A DNA stretch of 64,000 nt from Saprospiraceae bacterium (GTDB taxonomy: Bacteria; Bacteroidota; Bacteroidia; Chitinophagales; Saprospiraceae): NCBI GenBank assembly GCA_028279185.1, contig JANQSS010000137.1, forward strand, positions 1 to 64,000. Direction: 5' to 3'. Made by a program: the position numbers and the translations under genes. Shown piece after piece: positions 54,197 to 63,893 of this stretch (the stretch's first letter is position 1; each line of letters opens with the position of its first letter). The notes under the pieces were generated by a model. That model searched no databases, was not told the origin of the DNA, and saw nothing but the letters and a program-made list of their open reading frames with translations.

Positions 54197-56629
54197 GTGC
54201 ATCATGATTTAATTCAATCCGATCTATTTTTTAAAGAATCAATTAATTGGTTTTTGTCAAATCAATGGAGTCCATTCGACTTTCAAGTGGAAACATGGTT
54301 GGCCTATGCAGAAGGTTATCATGGACTACTAAATGCACCGACAGGTAGTGGAAAGACATATGCACTCATTATTCCAATATTACGCGAAATTGCACCAAAA
54401 GCGGGGAACGGGTTGCAGGCAATTTGGATCAGTCCGATAAGAGCATTAACAAAAGAAATAAAGTATGCAACACAACGCGCCATTGACGCCTTAGGTCTCG
54501 ACCTTCGGGTGGAGGTGCGCACGGGAGATACCGGTCTTTCACAACGGAAAAAACAAAAGGAAAATCCTCCCGATATTCTAATTACCACACCAGAGAGTTT
54601 GCATGTCTTGTTAAGTACGCAAAATAGTACGGCCTATTTAAAAAAAGTTGTTGCTTTTGTGGCAGATGAATGGCATGAGTTAATGGGTTCAAAAAGAGGA
54701 GTTCAGGTTGAACTTGGTTTATCACGTTTGAAAGGAATATGTAAACACCTCAGAATTTGGGGTATTTCGGCAACGATAGGTAATATGGATGAAGCTGTTC
54801 ACGTGCTGCTCGGAAATAATTCAATCAATCAAAAAATAATTAAAGCCAAGATTGACAAAGCATACGAAGTTGTTACCATCTTGCCCGATAGAATCGAAGA
54901 CCTACCCTGGGCGGGACATATTGGCATGCGATTGCTAGACAAGGTCCTTCCCATTATTTATCGGAGTAAAAGCACGCTCATATTTACAAATACGCGAAGC
55001 CAATGTGAACTTTGGTATCAACGCCTTTTGGAAGTAGATGCAAATCTTGCTGGGATCATGGCGATGCATCATAGCGCCATTGCGGATGAACTACGTCATT
55101 GGGTCGAAGATGGGCTGCATGATGGGTCGTTAAAAGTTGTCGTGTGCACGTCAAGTCTTGATTTGGGTGTAGATTTCGGTCCCGTAGAGTCCATTGTTCA
55201 AATTGGAGGCCCTAAGGGCGTTGCACGTTTTATGCAGCGAGCCGGACGTAGCGGACATTCACCAGGTGCAGTCAGTCGAATTTATTTTGTCCCTACACAC
55301 GCTATGGAATTGATAGAGGGCACTGCTCTCCGGAAAGCGCTTGAACAAAAAATTGTAGAATCGCGCATTCCATTTATTCGATGTTTTGACGTGTTAATTC
55401 AGTATTTGTTGACGTTGGCTGCCGCAGAAGGGTTTAGCCCAAGTAGTGTGAAGGCCGAAGTATTATCTACACATTGCTTTGCAAGTATAACCGATGATGA
55501 ATGGCGTTGGGCATTAAATTTTATCGTTCGGGGAAGTCAGTCATTAAGTGCGTATGACGAATATCAAAAGGCCGGTCTTGATAAAAATGGTGTGATACGA
55601 ATTAAAAATAAAAAGATTGCACACATTCACAGACTTTCTATTGGAACGATCGTGGGGGACCAGTCTCTAAATATAAAATTTGGAAATGGGCGTAAAATAG
55701 GAACGGTAGAAGAATCTTTTGTCAGTCATCTATTACCTGGCGATAGCTTTTGGTTTGCTGGTCGAAACCTTGAACTTATCCGAATAAAGGGCGACGATGT
55801 TATCGTGGAAAAGAGCAACAGAAAAAAAGGGAAAACACCATCCTGGCAAGGTGGTCGGATGCCGCTTTCTTCAGAAATGTCAGATATGTTGCGAAATGTC
55901 ATTGATAAGTCAGTTGGGCCATATCTGAATGAGCCAGAAATAGAATGTCTGGCGCCGCTCTTGCAACTTCAAGATGAGCTGTCCGTAATACCTCGTTCGA
56001 ATGAACTCCTTATGGAATACATTGAAAGTGAAGAAGGATTTCATTTAATACTATTTCCTTTTGAAGGCCGCATCGTTCATGAAGGCCTCGGAGGACTCCT
56101 TGCCTATCGAATTGCTAAAATTAAATCTGCTTCCTTTAGTATTGCTATGAATGACTATGGGTTTGAGTTACTGAGTGACGCGCCTATTCCAATAAGTTCT
56201 TTGTTAAAATCAGATTTATTGTCTTTAAATAATTTACGCGAGGATCTTGACGCCAGTATTAATAAAGTAGAGATGGCCAGAAGACGATTTCGCGACATTG
56301 CTTCTATTTCCGGCTTAATTTTCAAAGGCTACCCGGGTCGAGCAAAACGAGGAAGGTACCTACAATCTTCTTCTTCCATGCTCTTCGAAATATTTCATGA
56401 ATACGAATCAGATAATTTGTTATATCTACAAGCATATGAAGAAGCAGCGCTTATTCAATACGAGGAACAACGCATGCGAAAAGTATTAACCGGTTTGAAA
56501 AACAGAAAAATAGTTCTGAAAAAGCCCAAAAAAATAACACCATTTTCATTTCCCATTATGGTGGATCGATTGCGAGAGCGTTTTACATCAGAGAGGCTTC
56601 AAGATCGTATTAAGCGCATGACGATATAG
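54197..56629 (+). CDS. Ligase-associated DEXH-box helicase (Lhr-like)
   Basis: 810 residues from a GTG at 54197; a TAG lies 11 codons upstream and no earlier start fits. The superfamily 2 helicase core has Walker A APTGSGKT (residues 47-54), DEWH (157-160), SAT, and motif VI in FMQRAGRSGHSPGAVSRIYFVPTHAMELIEG. The Lhr-type C-terminal region follows. It agrees with the ligase-associated DNA damage-response helicase family, which in many genomes is clustered with an ATP-dependent DNA ligase, an exonuclease and a phosphoesterase; none of these is next to it here. It probably remodels DNA during repair. Confidence 0.9.
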   Translation: MHHDLIQSDLFFKESINWFLSNQWSPFDFQVETWLAYAEGYHGLLNAPTGSGKTYALIIPILREIAPKAGNGLQAIWISPIRALTKEIKYATQRAIDALGLDLRVEVRTGDTGLSQRKKQKENPPDILITTPESLHVLLSTQNSTAYLKKVVAFVADEWHELMGSKRGVQVELGLSRLKGICKHLRIWGISATIGNMDEAVHVLLGNNSINQKIIKAKIDKAYEVVTILPDRIEDLPWAGHIGMRLLDKVLPIIYRSKSTLIFTNTRSQCELWYQRLLEVDANLAGIMAMHHSAIADELRHWVEDGLHDGSLKVVVCTSSLDLGVDFGPVESIVQIGGPKGVARFMQRAGRSGHSPGAVSRIYFVPTHAMELIEGTALRKALEQKIVESRIPFIRCFDVLIQYLLTLAAAEGFSPSSVKAEVLSTHCFASITDDEWRWALNFIVRGSQSLSAYDEYQKAGLDKNGVIRIKNKKIAHIHRLSIGTIVGDQSLNIKFGNGRKIGTVEESFVSHLLPGDSFWFAGRNLELIRIKGDDVIVEKSNRKKGKTPSWQGGRMPLSSEMSDMLRNVIDKSVGPYLNEPEIECLAPLLQLQDELSVIPRSNELLMEYIESEEGFHLILFPFEGRIVHEGLGGLLAYRIAKIKSASFSIAMNDYGFELLSDAPIPISSLLKSDLLSLNNLREDLDASINKVEMARRRFRDIASISGLIFKGYPGRAKRGRYLQSSSSMLFEIFHEYESDNLLYLQAYEEAALIQYEEQRMRKVLTGLKNRKIVLKKPKKITPFSFPIMVDRLRERFTSERLQDRIKRMTI

Positions 56630-56638
56630 TTTTAAAAC

Positions 56639-57169
56639 CTATCTACGAACTTTTTTGTAGGCAAAAAGGACTTCTTCCGTGCTACCATCCTTTTGTTTCA
56701 AGGCCACGTAAACATTCATTCGTTTGCGACTTAGTCGTTCGAAGGTCATGCCGTCGAAGTAGGCCTTGTCGTCTTCCATTTTTAATAATTTAAAATCGAC
56801 TGTTTCATTTTGCTCTTCCCAGCCGTGCATATTTTTATCAAAGTGTTTTAAACGTAATACCCAATGTTTATCGACTTGCATAATGGCGAAGATTTCATAA
56901 AAAGAAACTTCGTTGTCTTTGATTAACTGAAAAGTACCCAACATATTATTACCTCGTGGCTTTGTCCATATTTCATGGGCTGTTCCACCAAACGCTGAGC
57001 ATTCATATTCCCCTGCAAGCCAATTCAATTCATCGATATGTATTGATGGAAACTTGGTATTGTTATCTTCAGTAAATATATGTTCAGTCAGCGATGTTTG
57101 CGAATGTATCTTTGAAGTTGATATGCATAAAAATAGACTAATAATAAGTAGTTGGCTAAATTTATTCAT
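56639..57169 (-). CDS. DUF6265-like secreted protein
   Basis: 176 residues with a signal peptide (about 1-23, KIHSQT). The core ELNWLAGEYECSAFGGTAHEIWTKPRGNNMLGTFQL..ELFAIMQVDKHWVLRLKHFDKNMHGWE type segment matches the DUF6265 group, a lipocalin-like beta fold of unknown function. It overlaps the 3' end of the pyrophosphatase gene by 8 nt, so the two proteins are translationally coupled and may act together in the periplasm. Confidence 0.8.
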   Translation of the reverse strand: MNKFSQLLIISLFLCISTSKIHSQTSLTEHIFTEDNNTKFPSIHIDELNWLAGEYECSAFGGTAHEIWTKPRGNNMLGTFQLIKDNEVSFYEIFAIMQVDKHWVLRLKHFDKNMHGWEEQNETVDFKLLKMEDDKAYFDGMTFERLSRKRMNVYVALKQKDGSTEEVLFAYKKVRR

Positions 57170-57830
57170 GATGATTTAATTCTTGCTTATAAGCCGATCG
57201 GGCATTCTCTAATATAGTTAATGCAGATGTGCGTGACCCAAGTCCAAGTATTTCAATTTTACGTTGTCCTTTGTAATTCTCAAACCAAGTACTTAATATC
57301 GAAAGTATACCGTAATATTTACTATCAAGGTCTTCAATTGAACTTACACCGTCAAACGGTGCATTTTTGGACAAAGCGATGAGCTTGTCATCTCGCTCTC
57401 CATTGTCCACTATATTTAATACACCGATTACCTTACAAGATATCAAAGATTTTCTCGGCAGGGGAGGACCAAGAACAATGATATCCAATGGGTCTCCATC
57501 TCCCCCATCATTCAATGGCAACAATGTATTAGGAATCATACCATAATTACCAGGATATCCTAGGTAATGGATGATTCGACCTTTGCCATTGATTCGTTCC
57601 CATTCGATCTGACCTGTTTGTTTGTTCATTTCGTACTTGTGGATGTCACCGGCGGGTATTTCGATTAATGCCAGGGCATCGTGGTCGGGTAAAATTTCTT
57701 CATCGATATATGATACTTTTTGAAATCTCGATGGTGCAGGGCTTGAGTCAGAACGACATTGCGCAAGCAAAAGCATACAGCACAAGAATGCAACTAACCG
57801 AAAATCGATAAACTTGAATGGTTTTTGCAC
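57162..57830 (-). CDS. Lipoprotein-type inorganic pyrophosphatase (family I)
   Basis: 222 residues, GTG start at 57830. The N-terminus is a lipoprotein signal with LLAQC (Cys 25). The rest is a family I soluble pyrophosphatase: LIEIPAGDIHKYEM, HYLGYPGNYGMIPNT (88-102), and the metal-binding DGDPLD (Asp 111, 113, 116), with KVIGVLNIVDNGERDDKLIAL later. The active-site set looks intact. Family I PPases are normally cytosolic; this one should be anchored in the envelope and face the periplasm, where it could remove pyrophosphate or act on another phosphoanhydride. It is coupled to the DUF6265 gene. Confidence 0.88.
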   Translation of the reverse strand: MQKPFKFIDFRLVAFLCCMLLLAQCRSDSSPAPSRFQKVSYIDEEILPDHDALALIEIPAGDIHKYEMNKQTGQIEWERINGKGRIIHYLGYPGNYGMIPNTLLPLNDGGDGDPLDIIVLGPPLPRKSLISCKVIGVLNIVDNGERDDKLIALSKNAPFDGVSSIEDLDSKYYGILSILSTWFENYKGQRKIEILGLGSRTSALTILENARSAYKQELNHHE

Positions 57831-58078
57831 TTGATTACGCTTTAAGTTATACGTATAAAAAGTAAAAATAATATTAATTCATGGTGTCAAAACCTCATTC
57901 GCCAAAGTTGTTAGCTGACATTGATCGATATAACCACGCCATTGAATACGGAGCACACACGTGCTGAATGACATTATATGGACAGGTATGCATTGATCGA
58001 AAGAAATATCTCTTTATGTCCAACCACTGCTCGCCTTATTTACGTTTACAAGGTTGTGAAAAATAAATATACAGGTCT

Positions 58079-59317
58079 ATGAATACAAAGTGGTCATTTC
58101 CGACGAAGGCACTTTTTATATTTTTTTTCATCTACGTTCTGTTGTACACGGCATCATGTCAGTTTGTATTCACTCCGATTTTAAATCCGTTTTGGAAAGT
58201 GCTTGTACCCTCCTTTGCCCGGGCTGTCGGTTTTGTTGGAGAGATGAAAACATCGCCCAATGGGAGCGGTGACACCAGTTATGATTATTATATGCTTTTA
58301 TTTTTTATCGTGATTTCCCTGGCAACTACTACAGGCATAGGATTAGTAATCAAGAACAACAAAAAATATGATACGTTATTGGGCACTATTGTTGTACTTG
58401 TTCGATACTTTTTGTCATTTCAAATGATTAACTATGGTCTAGCCAAGTTATTTTATTTGCAATTTGTATTTCCCACAGCCAGTAGGTTAGACCAGGCCTT
58501 AGGGGACTTTTCTCCGATGGGTTTATTATGGACATTCATGGGATATTCACAGCCCTATACAGTTTTTACAGGCTTACTCGAGTTTGTCGGAGGTTTATTG
58601 CTCCTGACACGTAGAACAACCACTTTTGGTGCTATGCTGACTTTTGGTGTGATGGCCAATGTCATGATGATGAACTATTGTTATGATGTACCTGTAAAAT
58701 TATTGAGTACGCATATGGTGTTTTTAGCCGCATTTTTGATTTGGCTTGATAGAAAACGACTCCTAAATTTTTTGCTTTTAAATAAGGCAGCCGCCCGACG
58801 ATCCAATACGGACGTCGTTCCGACTATTTACCGACCCGCGAGAGATTGGATAAAGTGGTCTTTAATTGTTTTGTACCTGGCCTTTTCTGTGTTTCGTATG
58901 ATTAAAATGGCAGAGAATCGAAAGGCGAACAAGGAGTACTTTTTTGGACGACACGATGTTGAAAACTTTGTTGCCATTGATGAAAAAGGGAATCAATTAT
59001 TGGAAGATGAGAAGACTCCCTGGAAAACGTTTTATCAGTCATGGAAAGGGTATTCAACCGTAAAAACGAAGTCTGACCAACAACTCTTTTTTCGATTTAC
59101 CCCGGACTATGAAAACAACACATTGAACTTTCAGTCAAGAACCGATACAGCCAGTTACAAACTCAAATTTGAATCGTTGGATAGTACATTGGTTCACGTA
59201 TATGGTAAATTTGAGAAAGACTCATTAAGTTTTGACCTCAGGAAATATGACCAAAGCAATTATTTACTTGTAAAAACGGGCTTTCGCTGGGTGAACGAAT
59301 ATCCGTTTAACAGATGA
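58079..59317 (+). CDS. DoxX-like membrane protein
   Basis: 412 residues. Five or more membrane segments in the first 260 residues, with YFLSFQMINYGLAKLF and GLLEFVGGLLLLTRRTTTFGAMLTFGVMANVMMMNYCYDVPVKLLS, which are typical of the DoxX/DoxD superfamily. After a further membrane segment (about 258-276), the last 130 residues are soluble and beta-rich (FGRHDVENFVAID, YKLKFESLDSTLVHVYGKF). Function unknown; DoxX proteins are linked to redox or membrane stress. A bulged hairpin terminator follows. Confidence 0.8.
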   Translation: MNTKWSFPTKALFIFFFIYVLLYTASCQFVFTPILNPFWKVLVPSFARAVGFVGEMKTSPNGSGDTSYDYYMLLFFIVISLATTTGIGLVIKNNKKYDTLLGTIVVLVRYFLSFQMINYGLAKLFYLQFVFPTASRLDQALGDFSPMGLLWTFMGYSQPYTVFTGLLEFVGGLLLLTRRTTTFGAMLTFGVMANVMMMNYCYDVPVKLLSTHMVFLAAFLIWLDRKRLLNFLLLNKAAARRSNTDVVPTIYRPARDWIKWSLIVLYLAFSVFRMIKMAENRKANKEYFFGRHDVENFVAIDEKGNQLLEDEKTPWKTFYQSWKGYSTVKTKSDQQLFFRFTPDYENNTLNFQSRTDTASYKLKFESLDSTLVHVYGKFEKDSLSFDLRKYDQSNYLLVKTGFRWVNEYPFNR

Positions 59318-59633
59318 TTGCTTTACTTGGAAGAAGATAAGAGTTCTTTTATACATATTAACATATCGTTAATATAAAGAGCCTTGTAAATCAATTTACA
59401 AGTAATTATATTTGAAATGTAATTTATCTCCACATATACTCGGTCGTTCTTTTTATCATGTAAAGACGACCTTTTTTTATTTTTCGACTTTCCTCATTCC
59501 TGGTTGTGTTGAAACAGCACTTTATCGCAATCGACTGGCCAAAGATTCAAAGGATTTCAATTCGAGATTCTAAACACACAACCTTGTACATTTGCATGTC
59601 TTTTTAAATTTCTATTGAAGTGAAGTTTCTCAT
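59318..59633. other. Intergenic region before trkA, with a terminator
   Basis: About 315 nt. It holds the terminator-like hairpin at 59442. A TACATTTG at 59587-59594 fits the Bacteroidota -7 element about 40 nt upstream of trkA, but no TTTG lies at the proper distance before it. Confidence 0.45.
59442..59478 (+). terminator. Terminator-like hairpin after the DoxX-like gene
   Basis: GGTCGTTCTTT and AAAGACGACC pair with one bulged T, enclosing a short AT-rich loop, and a T-run follows. It is about 125 nt after the stop of the DoxX-like gene, so either the 3' UTR is long or the hairpin belongs to an unannotated small transcript. Confidence 0.65.
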
Positions 59634-60980
59634 ATGAAAATAGTTATTGCTGGGGCAGGTGATGTCGGCTTTCATTTAGCGACACTGTTGGCCACAGAAA
59701 ATCAAGATATTACATTAATCGATGTTGACGAGGCATTACTTGAATACGCAGCATCTCATCTAGATGTAATGACTGTCCAGGGTGATGTAACTTCGCTTGA
59801 AGTACTTGAACGAAGCGGGGCCGCCAAATCCAATCTATTTATTGCGGTCACGACGCACGAATCTGCAAATTTACTCGTATGTATTCTCGCAAAGCAGCAA
59901 GGTGCCGCGCAAACCATTGCACGTGTAAGTAACCCAGAATACCTCGTCGATCATCAGCGCAAGTACTTTCAACAAATTGGAGTTGACAATATTTTTGCAC
60001 CTACGATGTTGGCGGCTAAAGAGATTAAACGACTGATATCACGAGTTTCGGCCACAGATGTATTTGAGTTTGAAAACGGCCAGATATCTATAATCGGATT
60101 TACCGTGGATAATAGTTCGAAGATTGTTGGAAGAACCTTCACGGAGCTTAGCCGTATAATTCCTGATCATGAGATGAAAATAATTTTGGTGCTTCGAAAT
60201 GATGTAACCTTGATACCGCAATCCCACATGATCGTCAAACCTGGTGACCACTTGTACGTATCAACCGGACTAAACGATTTTGAACACGTAAATAAATACG
60301 TGGGTAAAACGCTGCAACAAGTCAAAAAAATTATGATCCTCGGCGACTCCCAAATAGCATTATATACGGCTAGCCTCTTAGAAAAAAACCATGCAATTAC
60401 TGCAGTTACCAAAAGTCGAAAATTTTGCAAAAAATTTGTAGAGACCTTGGATAAAACACTAGTTATAGAAGGTGACCCTGCCAACACGGACCTATTAAAA
60501 GAAGAAGGGCTGGAAAAGATGGACGCGCTTATTTCTCTCACAGACAATTCTGAGTTGAATATTATTTCATGCCTTATGGCCGAGTCTAAAGGGGTGTACA
60601 AGACGATAGCATTAGTAGATAATTCGGCTTACATCCACCTTTCTCAGGCTATTGGGGTGGATACGCTAATTAATAAAAAAATACTGGCAGCAAATAACAT
60701 ATTTCGATTTGTGCGCAAGGGACATGTTGAAGCCATCGCATCTTTTCACGGGGTTGAGGCTGAAATCATCGAATTTATCATCGATCAAAATAGCAGGCCC
60801 GTGAATAGGCGAATTGCTGAACTAAAATTGCCGCCAGAGGCAATTGTTGCCGGGGCGATCCGACAAAACAAAGGATTTATTCCGAATGAAGAATTTATGT
60901 TAAAAGTTGATGACAAAATCATAATCTGTGTTATGCCAACTGCCATTAAAAAAGTAGAAGCCATTTTTCAGGCGCGATGA
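59634..60980 (+). CDS. trkA: Trk potassium uptake system regulatory subunit TrkA
   Basis: 448 residues with the duplicated RCK layout. Each half has a Rossmann NAD-binding domain (MKIVIAGAGDVGFHLATLL at 1-19 with GxGxxG; a second beginning KKIMILGDSQIALYTASLL near 229, where the glycine motif is partly lost) and a TrkA-C domain. It is peripheral on the membrane and gates the TrkH channel in response to nucleotides. It overlaps trkH by 4 nt. Confidence 0.95.
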   Translation: MKIVIAGAGDVGFHLATLLATENQDITLIDVDEALLEYAASHLDVMTVQGDVTSLEVLERSGAAKSNLFIAVTTHESANLLVCILAKQQGAAQTIARVSNPEYLVDHQRKYFQQIGVDNIFAPTMLAAKEIKRLISRVSATDVFEFENGQISIIGFTVDNSSKIVGRTFTELSRIIPDHEMKIILVLRNDVTLIPQSHMIVKPGDHLYVSTGLNDFEHVNKYVGKTLQQVKKIMILGDSQIALYTASLLEKNHAITAVTKSRKFCKKFVETLDKTLVIEGDPANTDLLKEEGLEKMDALISLTDNSELNIISCLMAESKGVYKTIALVDNSAYIHLSQAIGVDTLINKKILAANNIFRFVRKGHVEAIASFHGVEAEIIEFIIDQNSRPVNRRIAELKLPPEAIVAGAIRQNKGFIPNEEFMLKVDDKIIICVMPTAIKKVEAIFQAR

Positions 60981-62443
60981 TACATTCTAAAATAGTCATT
61001 CGATTTGTTGGTTTTATCGCACTGTTAATCGGCGTGTTTTTATTATTCCCGGCCCTTGTTTCTATTATTTTTGGAGACACTGACTATAAGCAGTTTTTAA
61101 TTTCTAGTGGAGCATGTTTGATTTTAGGTAGTTTGCTAAGCTTTTTCGTGAAGCCCGATTTATCCAAAATCAGAAAACGCGAAGGCTATCTCATCGTTGC
61201 CTTCAGCTGGTTGGCAATGTGCATCATGGGCGCGTTACCATATGCACTTCATTACGAGCATATTTCGGTTGTCAATGCTGTCTTTGAAAGTTCATCTGGA
61301 TTTACTACGACCGGTGCAACGACCTTTACAGACATTGAAAGTTTACCTCATGGACTATTATTTTGGCGCAGTCTGACTCAATGGATCGGCGGTATGGGAA
61401 TTATTGTTTTCACTGTTGCCATATTTCCATTACTTGGTATAGGTGGGGTCGAATTGTTCGTAGCCGAATCTCCTGGGCCGCAGTCAGACAAAATTCACCC
61501 GAGAATAAAAGAAGTTGCGAAACGACTTTGGATTATTTATGTAGGTTTGACCGGCATACTTTGCTCATGTCTTTTTTTCTTCACAGAAATGGATTTTTTT
61601 GATTCTCTCAATCATGCCTTGACGACTATGTCAACCGGCGGTTTTTCTACCAAGAACAACAGCATCGCTCATTTTGATTCGGCATCCTGTCAATATATTA
61701 TTCTTCTATTTATGTTCGTCGGTGGTATGAATTACACCGTGATTTATTATGTGCTAAAAGGCAGGTTTAAACGCGCCTGGAATAGTTTAGAATTTAAATC
61801 TTATGTAGGTTTCTTATTGTTGACTATCAGTATTATCTTTTTGTTAATCGTATCGAACACAAATACACCCTTTGAACTTTCCCTTCGAAACGCGGCATTT
61901 CAGGTAGTTTCTATCGTTACAACAACTGGCTTTATTACATCGGATTACACTACATGGCACAGCGGTGCAACAATAGTATTTTTTGTTTTACTTTTCGTTG
62001 GTGCATGTGCCGGCTCAACCAGTGGAGGTATAAAAATTATTCGCCATGTTGTTTTTGTTAAAACAGCATTGCTTGAATTTAAGCGACTCCTACATCCACG
62101 TGCGTATGTTCGATTGAAAATAGATGGTAACATCGTCTCCGGTTCTGTATCTACTCATATCCTTGTGTTTTTACTATGTTATTTGATGCTTTTTGTTTTG
62201 GGCTCCATTATTATGATGGTAGTCTTGTCCTCTTCGGATGAACCATTTTTATCAGCAATCGGATCGGTGGCTACTTCGCTTGGAAATGTGGGCCCGGCAA
62301 TCGGTTCGGTTGGGCCAGCAGATAATTTCGCTCATATCCCTGATGTAGGAAAGCTGTTTCTTGCCCTATTAATGGTTATAGGGCGCCTGGAGGTATTTAC
62401 CATTCTTATAATCGTATCACCTTATTTTTGGAAGACGAATTGA
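60977..62443 (+). CDS. trkH: Trk potassium uptake channel subunit TrkH
   Basis: 488 residues, about ten membrane segments, four P-loop units. The selectivity-filter regions ESSSGFTTTGATTF, TTMSTGGFSTKN, VVSIVTTTGFITSDY and GSVATSLGNVGPAIGSVG are visible in order, and the SQWIGGMGI type segment (LTQWIGGMGIIVFTVAIFPLLGIGG) is conserved. It should carry K+ (with Na+ or H+ in the family) across the inner membrane under TrkA control. The two genes form an operon. Confidence 0.95.
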   Translation: MIHSKIVIRFVGFIALLIGVFLLFPALVSIIFGDTDYKQFLISSGACLILGSLLSFFVKPDLSKIRKREGYLIVAFSWLAMCIMGALPYALHYEHISVVNAVFESSSGFTTTGATTFTDIESLPHGLLFWRSLTQWIGGMGIIVFTVAIFPLLGIGGVELFVAESPGPQSDKIHPRIKEVAKRLWIIYVGLTGILCSCLFFFTEMDFFDSLNHALTTMSTGGFSTKNNSIAHFDSASCQYIILLFMFVGGMNYTVIYYVLKGRFKRAWNSLEFKSYVGFLLLTISIIFLLIVSNTNTPFELSLRNAAFQVVSIVTTTGFITSDYTTWHSGATIVFFVLLFVGACAGSTSGGIKIIRHVVFVKTALLEFKRLLHPRAYVRLKIDGNIVSGSVSTHILVFLLCYLMLFVLGSIIMMVVLSSSDEPFLSAIGSVATSLGNVGPAIGSVGPADNFAHIPDVGKLFLALLMVIGRLEVFTILIIVSPYFWKTN

Positions 62444-62538
62444 TTTTATTCAGTTAAATTGGTCGACTATCATGGTTCTGTAAAGGATTAACCCTGCTTT
62501 TGCATGCAACACCATGCCAGTTTTAAACTCAAAAAAAA

Positions 62539-63264
62539 ATGATAGCCATGGATAACAGTCAACATTTTCAAGATTCGATACAAAACAGTATTCAACAATT
62601 AAAACGACAAAATCGATTACTTTTTAGCATAATTCTCACGTTAATTATAGCATTTGTAGTAAGTAGTTTTACCTTTTCAAAAGGTAAAACATTTGATTCA
62701 ATTCGCACTAAAAAAATAATCATAGAAGATGCCGAAGGAAAAGACAGGATTATTTTAGCAGCGAGGATTACAGAGTCGACTTTTCGCGTTCGCAAGGATG
62801 AATTATCTGGTGTACTGGTTTTGGATGAAAATGGTCAGGATCGAGTTATTCTTGGAGCATCTCCTTTCATAAAAAGGCGCGATGGTAGCATAGTTCGACG
62901 AGCTACGGATGGTCCGTATGGGATAGCATTTAATGATGAAAACGGAGTGGAGAAAGGAGGAATGGGGTATTACTCAGACAAAAAATTGGCGGTTTTAGGT
63001 TTGGATGGACCAGAATCGGAAGGAATAGTATTATTTGTTCCTCAGACCGAACTTTTTGGTCAAAAAGTCGGTATTTTAGTTAATGATCCACAGCAAGGAG
63101 GGCAGCTATTTTATATAGGTGCGTCAAATACAAGTAGTTTTATCAATATGGATGCACCAGGCAAAGGCCGATTTTCGATCGAAATGGACTCTCTGTCTAA
63201 TACAACATTGAAACACTATGACTACAACACCGATATAGAAAAGCTGTTGATGAAAACGGACTAA
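62539..63264 (+). CDS. Membrane-anchored protein with repeated beta motifs, unknown function
   Basis: 241 residues; a second in-frame ATG lies at 62548. One N-terminal membrane segment (about 27-45) is followed by an outside domain with repeating short units: IIIEDAEGKDRIILAARI, GVLVLDENGQDRVILGASP and GIAFNDENGVEKGGMGYY are alike. The repetition suggests a beta-solenoid-like fold. Such proteins occur widely in bacteria without a known role. It lies downstream of trkAH and 78 nt upstream of the sigma-factor gene on the same strand. Confidence 0.78.
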   Translation: MIAMDNSQHFQDSIQNSIQQLKRQNRLLFSIILTLIIAFVVSSFTFSKGKTFDSIRTKKIIIEDAEGKDRIILAARITESTFRVRKDELSGVLVLDENGQDRVILGASPFIKRRDGSIVRRATDGPYGIAFNDENGVEKGGMGYYSDKKLAVLGLDGPESEGIVLFVPQTELFGQKVGILVNDPQQGGQLFYIGASNTSSFINMDAPGKGRFSIEMDSLSNTTLKHYDYNTDIEKLLMKTD

Positions 63265-63342
63265 CAACAAAGAGAGCCTGTTCATTAAACATTTTGCCAG
63301 TGGTGGCGTCAAAGAGATCAATATCATGATAATTCAAAGCGC

Positions 63343-63891
63343 GTGGGTAATCAATCAGATGAAGAAATCATACAGGCTTTAGTCAGTCGACGCCAACGAG
63401 ACAGTGGCTTTCGCATGTTATTGTCCAAGTACAACGAGCGCCTATATTGGCATGTTCGTAAGATTGTTGGTATTCATGAAGATGCCGATGATGTCATTCA
63501 GAATATGTGGGTGAAAGTGTATAAGAATGTGGACAAATTTAAAGGAGACTCTGGGCTATATACTTGGCTGTATCGTATTGCGACGAATGAGTCGTTGAGC
63601 CTGATCCGCAAGCGAAAGAAACATGCAGGCAGCGACGAAGCGTATCTCGAAGATTGGTGTGATCATATGAAGGCAGACCCATATTTTGACGGAGAGGAGG
63701 CAGCGTTGACACTTGAGCGCATTGTAATGTCACTTCCGGACAAACAGAAACAAGTCTTTTTATATAAATACTATGAAAACCTCAGTTATGATGAAATTTC
63801 AAAAATCATGGGCACAAGCGTTGGAGGCCTGAAAGCACAATTTCATCATGCAAAAAATAAAATTCAACTTGCCTTAGAAAAAGAGTATTAA
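63343..63891 (+). CDS. RNA polymerase ECF sigma factor
   Basis: 182 residues from a GTG at 63343. Sigma region 2 is DADDVIQNMWVKVYKNVDKFKGDSGLYTWLYRIATNESLSLIRKRKK, and region 4 is LPDKQKQVFLYKYYENLSYDEISKIMGTSVGGLKAQFHHAKNKI, both full matches. There is no extra domain. It is followed at 2 nt by a gene that is cut by the window edge and is probably its anti-sigma or membrane partner. Confidence 0.93.
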   Translation: MGNQSDEEIIQALVSRRQRDSGFRMLLSKYNERLYWHVRKIVGIHEDADDVIQNMWVKVYKNVDKFKGDSGLYTWLYRIATNESLSLIRKRKKHAGSDEAYLEDWCDHMKADPYFDGEEAALTLERIVMSLPDKQKQVFLYKYYENLSYDEISKIMGTSVGGLKAQFHHAKNKIQLALEKEY

Positions 63892-63893
63892 TT

